From positions 1 to 22,271 of the forward strand of contig JBBQHM010000027.1 of the NCBI GenBank assembly GCA_038323965.1: a stretch of DNA of 22,271 nt, read 5' to 3'. Positions 15,059 to 22,271 of this stretch are shown here, in pieces. Numbering within the stretch: position 1 is the stretch's first letter; the number at the start of each line of letters is the position of its first letter. The translations under genes and the position numbers were made by a program. The DNA is from JBBQHM01 sp038323965 (lineage in GTDB: Bacteria; Verrucomicrobiota; Verrucomicrobiia; Chthoniobacterales; UBA10450). Under the pieces are notes generated by a model. It saw nothing but the letters and a program-made list of their open reading frames with translations. It did not search any database and was not told the DNA's origin.

Positions 15059-16033
15059 ATGCCCGCCGCTTCGAAACCAGTTTCAGTCGTTACCGGTGGC
15101 GCCGGTTTTCTTGGTTCGCATCTGACCGACCGATTACTGGCGGAAGGACACAAGGTCATCGCGATCGACAATTTGATTACGGGCAATCTCGCGAACGTCG
15201 AGCATCTCGCCGGCAACGAGGACTACAGCTTCATCAAGCATAACGTCTCGAACTTCATCGTGCCGCCGGAAGGCAATGTTGATTACATTTTTCACTTCGC
15301 ATCTCCGGCCAGTCCGATCGATTACCTCGAACTGCCGATACCGACACTCAAAGTGGGTGCGCTCGGCACGCACAACGCGCTCGGCCTGGCCAAAGCGAAG
15401 CAGGCGAAATTTCTCCTCGCCTCCACCAGCGAGTGTTACGGCGATCCGCTGGTGCATCCGCAGAAGGAAGATTACTGGGGCAACGTGAACCCGATCGGGC
15501 CGCGCGGAGTTTACGACGAAGCGAAGCGTTTCGCCGAGGCGATGACGATGGCCTACCACCGCTATCACGGGATGGATACGAAGATCGTTCGCATCTTTAA
15601 CACTTACGGTCCGCGCATGCGGCTGCGCGACGGACGGGTGGTGCCGGCTTTTATCGGCGAGGCGCTGAGCGGCGAACCGCTCACCGTTTTCGGGGATGGA
15701 TCGCAGACGCGTTCGTTCTGCTACTGCTCGGATTTGATCGATGGAATTTATAAGCTTTCGCAGTCCGATTTTCACGAGCCGGTCAACATCGGAAATCCGC
15801 GGGAGATGACGATCAAACAGTTCGCGGAGGAGATTATCAGGATTACCGGCGCAAAATCGGGGATCGCCTACAAACCCTTGCCGGTGGATGATCCGAAAGT
15901 GCGGCAACCGGACATCGGTCGTGCGAAAAAAATTCTTGGTTGGGAACCGCGTGTTGAATTTGATGAAGGGATTCGCAAGACCATCGACTATTTCCGCGAT
16001 CACATCGCGCGCGGCGCGAATGCAAAAGCATGA
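15059..16033 (+). CDS. uxs: UDP-glucuronate decarboxylase / NAD-dependent nucleotide-sugar epimerase (SDR family)
   Basis: This 324-residue extended short-chain dehydrogenase has the NAD-binding loop TGGAGFLGSH (12-21), the D40-type acidic residue in IAIDNLITG, FHFASPASPIDY, and catalytic STSECYGDP plus YDEAKR (Y152, K156). The HFASPASP, YWGNVNPIGPR and RMRLRDGRVVPAF segments are typical of UDP-xylose synthase, which makes UDP-xylose from UDP-glucuronate, rather than of GalE. The product would feed exopolysaccharide, LPS or glycoprotein glycans in the cytoplasm. Other SDR sugar-nucleotide enzymes cannot be strictly excluded. Its stop codon overlaps the start of the Amuc_1102-like gene (ATGATG), so it is coupled to the pilus-like cluster; whether that has meaning or is just operon packing is unknown. 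Confidence 0.9.
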   Translation: MPAASKPVSVVTGGAGFLGSHLTDRLLAEGHKVIAIDNLITGNLANVEHLAGNEDYSFIKHNVSNFIVPPEGNVDYIFHFASPASPIDYLELPIPTLKVGALGTHNALGLAKAKQAKFLLASTSECYGDPLVHPQKEDYWGNVNPIGPRGVYDEAKRFAEAMTMAYHRYHGMDTKIVRIFNTYGPRMRLRDGRVVPAFIGEALSGEPLTVFGDGSQTRSFCYCSDLIDGIYKLSQSDFHEPVNIGNPREMTIKQFAEEIIRITGAKSGIAYKPLPVDDPKVRQPDIGRAKKILGWEPRVEFDEGIRKTIDYFRDHIARGANAKA

Positions 16034-16596
16034 TGCGAGCACCCATCGCACTTCTCCTCGCGACGGTCGCCAGCGCTTTCGCGCAGGCGCGACCTGCGGC
16101 GGAGTTTCAGCTTACGCGCATTAATAATCGGCTGGTGACGACGCCCCAGCTTTCATATTCGGGCGGCGAACAATTCCCCACAAATCAACGAGATCGCTGG
16201 CTTACCATCGAAGCAGAATTTACCGCGGTGCCGGAGGTGACCGATGAGTTGACCTTCAGATATTATGTTCTTCTCAACGGCAAGCTGCTGACCGGTGAAG
16301 TGACGCACACGAATATTGTGGCCGGGCGCGAAAATCGTTCGGTGATGTTCGTTCCGCCGAAAGCTCTCGTGCGCTTCCTTGGCAACCGACCAGTGACGCA
16401 GACTTCGGTGCAAAACATCGCGGTGCAAATTGTGCAGCAGGGCGCCGTCAAAGATGAATTGAGTCTGGCGCGGGCCCAGCCGCAATGGTTCGCCGGGCTG
16501 CCGCAGCTGCCCGGTTTTTTGTTGAACAAAAACGAGACTCCCTTCGCGCCGCTTTACTGGGATCGCTACGAGCAGATCAAGGCGCCGGCGCGCTGA
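16030..16596 (+). CDS. Amuc_1102-like secreted pilus-system protein
   Basis: This 188-residue protein has a signal peptide (MMRAPIALLLATVASAFAQA, cleavage ~18) and a mature single domain with alternating strands (RWLTIEAEFTAVPEVTDELT, FRYYVLLNGKLLTGEVTHTN, then RSVMFVPPKALVRFLGNR). It has no cysteine and no second membrane helix, so it should be periplasmic. It is called by position and appearance: it is the first gene of a five-gene cluster whose order matches Akkermansia Amuc_1102 to Amuc_1098. The sequence similarity to Amuc_1102 itself was not computed. It overlaps the preceding sugar-nucleotide gene by four bases and lies five bases before the PilM-like gene. Its role is unknown; a structural part of the envelope complex is likely. 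Confidence 0.75.
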   Translation: MMRAPIALLLATVASAFAQARPAAEFQLTRINNRLVTTPQLSYSGGEQFPTNQRDRWLTIEAEFTAVPEVTDELTFRYYVLLNGKLLTGEVTHTNIVAGRENRSVMFVPPKALVRFLGNRPVTQTSVQNIAVQIVQQGAVKDELSLARAQPQWFAGLPQLPGFLLNKNETPFAPLYWDRYEQIKAPAR

Positions 16597-16601
16597 ACTG
16601 A

Positions 16602-18371
16602 ATGGCGGCGCCAGCGCGCATCATCGCGGCGAACATCGGTTCGCAAACGATCGGAGTCGCGGAGTTCCGCGCGCAGGCGCGTGGTGGAATTGTGCTGCAG
16701 GCGTTGCGTCGGCGCGATATCGGTGCGGATGGAACCGGCGAGACGGTCAGACAGGCGCAGATCACGGCGAGTCTGCGCGAGATGCTCGCGGAACTTGGAA
16801 TCAAGAATGGAGCCGTTAATTACGCTGTCGCGCAACAATCGGTCTTCGCGCGATTCGTAAAACTGCCTGCGGTGGAAGAGGAGAAGATCGAAAAAATTAT
16901 TGCCTTCGAAGCGCAGCAGAATGTGCCGTTCCCAATTGATGAAGTCGTCTGGGATTACCAGCTCGTCGGCGGAGGAGGGGACGAGCAATTGCAGGTGGTG
17001 CTGGTCGCAATCAAAGCGGATTTGCTCGAGAGCATCAACGCCGCGGTCGAGAGCGCGGGCTTGCAGACTTATGTCGTCGATGTCGCGACGATGGCTCTCT
17101 ACAACGCCTTCCGCTATAACTACAGCGATCTGGAGGGCTGCTCGCTGCTGGTGGACATCGGCGCGCGCACGACCAACCTGCTCTTCGTCGAGCCGGGCAG
17201 AATATTTTCGCGCAGCGTGCCCATCGGCGGGAGCTCACTGACGGCCGCGATCGCCAAGGAATTTAATGAGCCGCACGCGTCGGCGGAGTTCCGCAAGAAG
17301 CAAAGCGCGTATGTGAGCCTCGGCGGTGCTTATGCCGACTCGCCGGATGCGGCTGTCGCACGCGTGGCAAAGATTACGCGGAGCACGATGACGCGTTTGC
17401 ACGCCGAGATCATGCGATCGGTCAGCCATTATCGCGCGCAGCAACAGGGTAGCGCGCCGGCCCGCGTATTTCTTTGCGGCGGCACCTCGTCGACGCCGTA
17501 CATGCGCGAATTCTTTCAGGAGAAACTGCAGCTTCCGACGGAGTTTTTTAATGCCCTGCGCAACGTCGCAGTCGCGCCCATGGCTGACGTTTCCGAGATC
17601 GCAAAATCAGCGCATCTACTAGGTGAACTGACAGGCCTCGCCCTTCGCGCCACATCGAATTGTCCGATGGAGTTAAACCTGCGCCCCGCCAGCGTGCTGC
17701 GAGCGCATGCACTCGAGCGCCGTCGACCGTTTTTCATCGCCGCCGCGGCCTGTTTTATCCTGGGACTTCTTGGCTGGGCGTTTTATTACTCGCACGCTGC
17801 GACGGTGCTGGATCGGACGCGCGAACGCGCCCAGGAGAAGATCGATGAGATGCGAAAGGACGAATCGCAGCTCGCTGAATTAAAACGCCAGGCCACTGCG
17901 CTCGACAGTCTAGCCGCTCCGCTGGTGGGCATCGTGAATGAGCGCGGGTTTTGGCCGCAAATTCTCGAGGATTTGAATTTGCGTCTGCCTAAGGAAAATA
18001 TCTGGATTACCGAGTTGATTCCCACCTCGGGCGGAAAAGCGATCCTGCCGGCGGGCGCTGCTTCCGGTGCGACGTCTCAAACTTCCGCAAACGAGCCCGG
18101 GGCCCCGGCCGCAACTGTTCCGCCGCGCAAAGGTCCTGCCGTCACCGGCCCGGCCATCGACGGAGTTTTGTTGCGCGGATTGTATTTGTTTAATCCGCGG
18201 CAGCAGGAGTTGGTCGTCGATTATTTCAAGAATCTTGTCGGGTCGCCCTTCTTCGCGATTGATCCCAATAATCAATCGCGTGTGATCAAGCCGACGATGG
18301 CAAACAACAGCGACTGGGCATTTCCATACGAGCTTCGGCTGGATTTGAAAAACCCAATGCCGCTCCCATGA
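16602..18371 (+). CDS. PilM-PilN fusion protein of the pilus-like system (Amuc_1101-like)
   Basis: This 589-residue protein has an N-terminal actin-like/FtsA-like ATPase fold typical of PilM (about 5-350): RIIAANIGSQTIGVAEF (phosphate 1 loop), CSLLVDIGARTTNLLFVE (phosphate 2, about 180-197) and VFLCGGTSSTPYM (adenosine motif). Then come a membrane helix (about 376-397, FFIAAAACFILGLLGWAFYY), a coiled coil (VLDRTRERAQEKIDEMRKDE onward), and a PilN-like domain ending near 585, interrupted by an Ala/Pro-rich linker (about 490-520). In ordinary type IV pili these are two proteins, PilM (cytoplasm) and PilN (membrane), that dock through the PilN N-terminus; here they are one chain. It overlaps the next gene by four bases (ATGA). 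It matches the Amuc_1101 position in Akkermansia. Confidence 0.85.
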   Translation: MAAPARIIAANIGSQTIGVAEFRAQARGGIVLQALRRRDIGADGTGETVRQAQITASLREMLAELGIKNGAVNYAVAQQSVFARFVKLPAVEEEKIEKIIAFEAQQNVPFPIDEVVWDYQLVGGGGDEQLQVVLVAIKADLLESINAAVESAGLQTYVVDVATMALYNAFRYNYSDLEGCSLLVDIGARTTNLLFVEPGRIFSRSVPIGGSSLTAAIAKEFNEPHASAEFRKKQSAYVSLGGAYADSPDAAVARVAKITRSTMTRLHAEIMRSVSHYRAQQQGSAPARVFLCGGTSSTPYMREFFQEKLQLPTEFFNALRNVAVAPMADVSEIAKSAHLLGELTGLALRATSNCPMELNLRPASVLRAHALERRRPFFIAAAACFILGLLGWAFYYSHAATVLDRTRERAQEKIDEMRKDESQLAELKRQATALDSLAAPLVGIVNERGFWPQILEDLNLRLPKENIWITELIPTSGGKAILPAGAASGATSQTSANEPGAPAATVPPRKGPAVTGPAIDGVLLRGLYLFNPRQQELVVDYFKNLVGSPFFAIDPNNQSRVIKPTMANNSDWAFPYELRLDLKNPMPLP

Positions 18372-19252
18372 ACTGGTTTCGCGAGAATCGTTTTTTAGGC
18401 CGGTTCGTCATCGCCTTGGCGCTGGCGACTCTGGTTGCCACCTACCTTTTTTTCGCGGCGAAAAGCGGCTTTGACGAAGCGACCGCGAAGTTCGCCGAAG
18501 CGACCAACGAAAGCGCCCGGCTCGAGCGCCTCGATCCGTTTCCGAACCAAACGAACGTTCGCAAAATGAAAACGCACATCGCAAATTATACTGCGTCGCT
18601 CGATCGCCTGCGCGCGGATTTAAAAGCCCGCGTGCCGGCTCCGCCGCCGCTGGCGCCGGATCAGTTCCAGACGCATCTGCGGCAAAGTGTGAACGCGATT
18701 TCGGATCGCGCCAAAGCAAATAAAGTGAAGTTGCCAGACAGCTTTTATCTCGGGTTCGATGAGTTTGCGTCGTCGCTTCCCACGACCGAGGCCGCGCCGC
18801 TTTTGGGCCAGCAGTTGTCGCAGATCGAGTTGCTCATGACCGCGCTCATCGATGCCCGCGTTGAAAGCGTGGTGAGCTTCAAACGCGTCGGTGCGGCTCA
18901 GCCCGTCGCGCTTCCTACTCCGCCGGCAAGCGCAAAGATTCCAAGCGGCGCCCCGGGACAAAACTCGGTGGAGCGAACGGTGGTTGAATTCGCCTTCACC
19001 GGACAACCGTCAGCGTCGCGCAAAGTGATCAACCAAATCAGTTCCACGGCAGATCAGTTGTTCGTGATCCGAGCATTGCATGTCCGCAATGAGAAAGACA
19101 AAGGCCCAGCGCGCACGCAAACTGCCGACGCGTCTGCTCCGGCATCGGCGCCGATCGCGAAGTCGGCAGCGAGTCCCGCGATTCAATTCATCGTCGGTAC
19201 CGAAAAGCTCGAAACTTCGGCACGGGTCGAACTGGTAAGGTTCACGTTTTGA
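18368..19252 (+). CDS. Amuc_1100-like pilus-system membrane protein
   Basis: This 294-residue protein has an N-terminal anchor (about 11-30) with almost no cytoplasmic part (MNWFRENRFLGR). A helical coiled-coil-like stretch follows (about 30-85, FDEATAKFAEATNESARLER), then a mixed alpha/beta periplasmic domain. Features resembling Amuc_1100, from memory: a SFYLGFDEFASSLPT segment, LGQQLSQIELLMTALIDARV, and TVVEFAFTGQPSASRKVINQ leading to FVIRALHVRNEK. An Ala/Pro-rich linker (about 246-270) precedes a final strand (ETSARVELVRFTF). This is the overall plan of PilO-type proteins. Amuc_1100 of Akkermansia is known for host-immune effects; no such role is implied here. The ATGA overlap couples it to the PilM-PilN gene. 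The next gene is 166 bases away, after a repeat block. Confidence 0.83.
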   Translation: MNWFRENRFLGRFVIALALATLVATYLFFAAKSGFDEATAKFAEATNESARLERLDPFPNQTNVRKMKTHIANYTASLDRLRADLKARVPAPPPLAPDQFQTHLRQSVNAISDRAKANKVKLPDSFYLGFDEFASSLPTTEAAPLLGQQLSQIELLMTALIDARVESVVSFKRVGAAQPVALPTPPASAKIPSGAPGQNSVERTVVEFAFTGQPSASRKVINQISSTADQLFVIRALHVRNEKDKGPARTQTADASAPASAPIAKSAASPAIQFIVGTEKLETSARVELVRFTF

Positions 19253-19264
19253 TCACGTCGACTC

Positions 19265-19356
19265 GTCATCCCGAGCGAACCCGAGGGACCCCGCAGCGAA
19301 ACGTGATGCTAAGGCAACGGGATTCCTCCGCTGCGCTTTGCTCCGGTCGGAATGAC
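19265..19356. repeat. Dispersed palindromic intergenic repeat with GTCATcCCGA ends
   Basis: The element begins GTCATCCCGAGCGAA and ends with the near-inverse (reverse complement GTCATTCCGACCGGAG). The inner arms GAGGGACCCCGC and GCGGAGGAATCCCGTTGCC also pair imperfectly, so ~92 bases can fold into one long hairpin. This has the look of the GTCATCC-type intergenic repeats spread through many soil-bacterial genomes. It splits the pilus-like operon between its third and fourth genes; it may act as an RNA hairpin or be inert. Confidence 0.6.
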
Positions 19357-19373
19357 AAAAGCTGCGATTCGAG

Positions 19374-19409
19374 CGCGATTACGAGCACGAGCACGAGCAG
19401 GAGCGAGGA
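19374..19409. repeat. Short tandem repeat of ACGAGC units
   Basis: CGATTACGAGCACGAGCACGAGCAGGAGCGAG holds three clean copies and one or two degenerate copies of a 6-base unit, immediately upstream of the Amuc_1099-like gene. The AGGA/GGGAAG just after it gives that gene its ribosome site. The copy number could be variable. Confidence 0.55.
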
Positions 19410-19418
19410 CGGGAAGTA

Positions 19419-20357
19419 ATGGACTGGGTGCGCGCACATTACGAACGCGTGGTGCTGCTTGCGGCGGCAGTGTTCCTTTTAATGTGCGCATTCTTTATCT
19501 GGCGCGCGACGTCGAACTTCGGCGCGGACGTTTCACTCGTGCGCGGCGGGCCGCAGAAAAACGCGGCGCCGCCTGGGAGAGCGCTTGAGGTTGAGCAGGC
19601 GATCGATCGTTTACGACAGCCGGCGCAGTGGACCTTCAGCGGACGTTCGGGGCTTTTCGTCCCGGAAAAGCACTTCATCGCAGCGAACGGATTCCCCGCC
19701 ACGCTGCAGACGACGGAACTGCATCCGCCCGTGCCGAACGAGTGGTTTGAGCAATTCAACCTCCCGATTACCGATGCCGATGCTCTGGAGCAGGACAGCG
19801 ATGGCGACGGCTTCAACAATCTCGAGGAATGGCAGGGGCACACGAATCCCACCGACCGGAATTCGCATCCGGAATTTTTCGCGAAGCTCAAGCTGCGCGC
19901 GTTTTCGCAGGAGCCGTTTCGGTTTATGTTTTCGTCGCGCGCAGCGGACACGTTCGGCATCAACACGCTGGACCTGCAGCAGCCGACGCAATTCGTGAAG
20001 GTCGGCGACGTGATTGCCGGCACGCATTTTAAGGTGACGAATTTCGTGGAGAAGACCGCACCCGATAAATACGGGACCGATGTCGATGTCTCGGAGCTGA
20101 CTTTGCAGAACGTCGAGAGCGGCGAACAGCTGACGCTCGTGAAAGAGAAAGTTGCCGTCTCGCCGGAATCGGTCGCGATCTTTGTCTACACCTGGGGAGA
20201 GCGCAAGGAGTTAACCGTCAAAAAAGATCAGGAATTTTCATTGCCGCCACAAACCGACATCAGATACAAACTAGTCGACGTCCAGCCGAACAAAGCGGTG
20301 ATCGTAAGCAGCCAGAAGCCCGATGCGCCGATCGAGATCGGTCTGCTGAGTCAATAA
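19419..20357 (+). CDS. Amuc_1099-like pilus-system protein with calcium-loop motif
   Basis: This 312-residue protein has a short cytoplasmic end, one membrane helix (about 11-29), and the rest in the periplasm. Residues 126-146 read DSDGDGFNNLEEWQGHTNP, a thrombospondin-type-3/dockerin-like calcium-binding loop (DxDxDGxxxxxE). A beta-rich C-terminal half follows (VGDVIAGTHFKVTNFVEK, later YTWGERKELTVKKDQEF and ending APIEIGLLSQ). The start ATG at 19419 has GGGAAG upstream. It fits the Amuc_1099 position between the Amuc_1100-like and the secretin genes; in a standard pilus operon this slot holds PilP, a periplasmic lipoprotein linking PilNO to the secretin, and this protein probably does that job. 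It is not a PilP homologue by any obvious motif. It lies 20 bases before the secretin gene. Confidence 0.82.
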   Translation: MDWVRAHYERVVLLAAAVFLLMCAFFIWRATSNFGADVSLVRGGPQKNAAPPGRALEVEQAIDRLRQPAQWTFSGRSGLFVPEKHFIAANGFPATLQTTELHPPVPNEWFEQFNLPITDADALEQDSDGDGFNNLEEWQGHTNPTDRNSHPEFFAKLKLRAFSQEPFRFMFSSRAADTFGINTLDLQQPTQFVKVGDVIAGTHFKVTNFVEKTAPDKYGTDVDVSELTLQNVESGEQLTLVKEKVAVSPESVAIFVYTWGERKELTVKKDQEFSLPPQTDIRYKLVDVQPNKAVIVSSQKPDAPIEIGLLSQ

Positions 20358-20377
20358 TCCCACCGCTCTTTTTTAAC

Positions 20378-22271
20378 ATGATGAAAATCCTCGCCGCGCG
20401 ACGTGCGCGGTTCTCCCTCCTGACAGCTGTCATTCTAGCGGGCAGCGTTTCGCATGCGTCTGCGCAGAGCGTTGATCGCATCGCGCAGCGCGAAATTGCG
20501 AAACGCCAGGCTGCCATTCCGCACGGAGAGGAAGCGCTCGCCCGCGCGCAGGTGGAGTTGAGAGCGAGACAGTTCGAAGGGGCCTACAACGATTTTCGCC
20601 TTGCGCTTACTTATATTCCAGACGCGGCCACGAGCGGTAAATCGCACGACGTCGCCATCCACGGGTTCTGCGAGAGCGGCGTGAAACTGGCCGAGCAGCG
20701 CATGGCCGAAGGCAAATACGCCGAGGCCGAAGCAGTGCTGACCGAGATTTTAACCGATCGCTACAGCCCGACTTGTCGCGAAGCGCAGGCGTTGCTCAGT
20801 CATTTGCACGACCCCGGTTACATCAATAAAACGATGGGGCCGAAGTTCCTCGCGAAAGTGGAGGAAGTGAAACAATTGCTGGTCGAGGCCGACGGTTTCT
20901 ACGGCTCGGGACGATACGATCTCGCATTCAAGCGCTACGAGCAGGTGCTGAATCTTGATCCGTACAACACGGCGGCGCGAAAGGGTCAGGAAAAAATTAA
21001 CCTGACGAAATACCACTACGGCGAAGAAGCCTACAACGAAGCGCGTTCGCGCAGCATGTGGCAGGTGGAAAAGGGCTGGGAAAATCCAGTGCGCCAGTAC
21101 GGGCAGACGGTCGGCCCAATCGCCGACGCCTTTCAAAAAGATGCGACGGGGACCGCGCGAATCACGACCAAGCTCAACACCATCATTATTCCGCGAATCG
21201 AATTTCGCGATGCGAGTATCCGTGAAGCGATCGACTTTTTGCGGCAGCAGGCGTCGGCAAACGATCCTGCCACGGAAGGTCGGCGCGGCGTCGACATCGT
21301 TTTGCGTTTACGTTCGCTTGGAAATTCCACCGAGCCAGCACCGGTGACCGGCGTGACAACGGCAGCCGAGTCTACTCCTGCGGCATTGCCGCCCGGAGAT
21401 AACGCACCGCCCGCCGCGCAAGTGGCGCAGCCGCCTCCGGTAGTACTACCGGGAACACCAGCTGGACCGGCTTTAAATCCCGCCAGCGCGCGCATCACCA
21501 TCACGCTGAATCAGATTCCGCTTGGCGAAGCGCTGCGCTACATCGCAAGTCAGGCCGGACTGAAAGTGAAGATCGAGCCGTACGCCGTCTCGATCATTCC
21601 GCTAAGTGAGCAGAGCAACGAACTGATAACGAAAGAGTACCGGGTGCCTCCGGGCTTTATCAGCGGGACGTTGAATCCGGGCGCAAGTGCCTTGAGTCAG
21701 CCGGCGGTGGCGGCTGGCCGAGGTGCAGGTGCTGGCGCCGGAACGGGGAAGGATACGCAGGAATCAACGGGTGGGCGTCAGTTGGTGAACCGCGAAGGCG
21801 CCCGGGAATTTCTGGAGACACAGGGGGTCCCGTTTCCGACGGGGGCGAGTGCGCATTTTCTTCCCCAAAGCAGCAGGTTGATCGTGCGCAATACGACTGA
21901 CAACCTTGAATTGGTTGATGCGCTCGTCGAGCAGGCGAACGTCTCGGGACCAAAGCAGGTTGAGATCGAATCGAAATTTATCGAGATCACGCAGAACAAT
22001 CTCAAGGAGCTCGGTTTCGACTGGTTGCTCGGGCAATTCAATGTCCCGGGTTCCCACCGCGTTTTCGGCGGTGGCGGCACGTCAGGATTGACCTCTGGAC
22101 CGGGTGTTCCAGCTGGCTCAACGGATTATCCATTCGCTCCACCGGGTGGTGTGCCCGTGGGACAATTTCCAGTAACTGGCGGAAATCGGACGGGCGGCCT
22201 TGCGATTACTGCGAATGCGATCGATGCGCTGCTCTTTCCGCTGGGCGGGGCCAGTTCACTCGCGCCCGGAA
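20378..22271 (+). CDS. Amuc_1098-like outer-membrane secretin with TPR domain (3' end outside window)
   Basis: The first 631 residues are present; the frame is open to the window end. A signal peptide comes first (cleavage near residue 29, SHASA-Q). Next is a TPR-like helical region (about 45-225; FEGAYNDFRLALTYIP, YGSGRYDLAFKRYEQVLNLD). An N0/STN-like element follows in two halves: RIEFRDASIREAIDFLRQQ (273-291) and ARITITLNQIPLGEALRYIA (371-390), with a Pro/Ala-rich stretch between. Then come a Gly/Ala-rich spacer and an N1-like unit (SSRLIVRNTTDNLELVDALV). The secretin core begins with QVEIESKFIEITQNNLKELG (~527 onward). The protein should form the outer-membrane pore. The ATG at 20378 is used; an ATG at 20381 is equivalent. 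The TPR part probably replaces separate pilotin or PilF-type helpers; this is inference. Confidence 0.88.
   Translation, partial: MMKILAARRARFSLLTAVILAGSVSHASAQSVDRIAQREIAKRQAAIPHGEEALARAQVELRARQFEGAYNDFRLALTYIPDAATSGKSHDVAIHGFCESGVKLAEQRMAEGKYAEAEAVLTEILTDRYSPTCREAQALLSHLHDPGYINKTMGPKFLAKVEEVKQLLVEADGFYGSGRYDLAFKRYEQVLNLDPYNTAARKGQEKINLTKYHYGEEAYNEARSRSMWQVEKGWENPVRQYGQTVGPIADAFQKDATGTARITTKLNTIIIPRIEFRDASIREAIDFLRQQASANDPATEGRRGVDIVLRLRSLGNSTEPAPVTGVTTAAESTPAALPPGDNAPPAAQVAQPPPVVLPGTPAGPALNPASARITITLNQIPLGEALRYIASQAGLKVKIEPYAVSIIPLSEQSNELITKEYRVPPGFISGTLNPGASALSQPAVAAGRGAGAGAGTGKDTQESTGGRQLVNREGAREFLETQGVPFPTGASAHFLPQSSRLIVRNTTDNLELVDALVEQANVSGPKQVEIESKFIEITQNNLKELGFDWLLGQFNVPGSHRVFGGGGTSGLTSGPGVPAGSTDYPFAPPGGVPVGQFPVTGGNRTGGLAITANAIDALLFPLGGASSLAPG

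Noticed and set aside
15134..16051. 305-codon minus-strand open frame opposite the UDP-glucuronate decarboxylase
   Set aside because: It is the antisense shadow of a strongly supported SDR gene; its translation is rich in Arg/His with no recognisable domain.
19381..19407. CRISPR-like array
   Set aside because: Units are only six bases and contiguous without spacers; it is a simple tandem repeat.

Overview
This 22.3 kb window looks like chromosomal DNA of a verrucomicrobial bacterium, probably of the Chthoniobacterales/Spartobacteria type; the exact taxon is an inference. The reasons are two PEP-CTERM secreted proteins, an ECF sigma factor paired with a Ser/Thr kinase, small intergenic repeat modules, and above all a five-gene cluster with the same order and domain make-up as the Akkermansia Amuc_1102-1101-1100-1099-1098 pilus-like locus. 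The DNA is moderately GC-rich and densely coded. No tRNA, rRNA, CRISPR array or intact insertion sequence was seen.

Left part (1-8600), mostly housekeeping. It opens with the 3' end of a branched-chain aminotransferase (ilvE). A tight mcsA-mcsB-clpC operon follows, which is the protein-arginine-phosphorylation and Clp unfoldase system, with no ctsR beside it. On the minus strand come a tyrosine recombinase (Xer type) and an overlapping upstream lipoprotein gene. Then a small unknown protein and a membrane PIN/TRAM (YacL-like) protein lie on the plus strand, and trpS lies convergent to them with its stop codon interlocked.

Middle part (8600-14850), accessory. Positions 8600-9601 are a scrap-yard of three broken genes on the minus strand: the first ~81 codons of atpG, the C-terminal tail of an ORF6N-domain protein, and a frameshifted secreted protein. 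Next come two consecutive PEP-CTERM genes (minus strand). Divergent to them is a sigma factor-kinase pair (plus strand); the kinase seems to lose its normal C-terminus just after its membrane helix. A ~320-base divergent intergenic region separates the two pairs and holds two copies of AGCTAGCT in dyad settings. A secreted protein with a cysteine-containing C-terminal motif follows, ending in a strong intrinsic terminator.

Right part (14850-22271). A UDP-glucuronate decarboxylase-type gene overlaps the start of the pilus-like cluster: a periplasmic Amuc_1102-like protein, a PilM-PilN fusion (Amuc_1101-like), a PilO-position membrane protein (Amuc_1100-like), a membrane-anchored protein with a calcium-loop motif (Amuc_1099-like), and a TPR-plus-secretin outer-membrane protein (Amuc_1098-like) that runs off the window end. 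Together these probably form an envelope-spanning assembly linking a cytoplasmic actin-like ATPase fold to an outer-membrane secretin. A block of dispersed repeats sits between the third and fourth cluster genes. This cluster is the most interesting system in the window. It is known in outline from Akkermansia but is poorly understood mechanistically.
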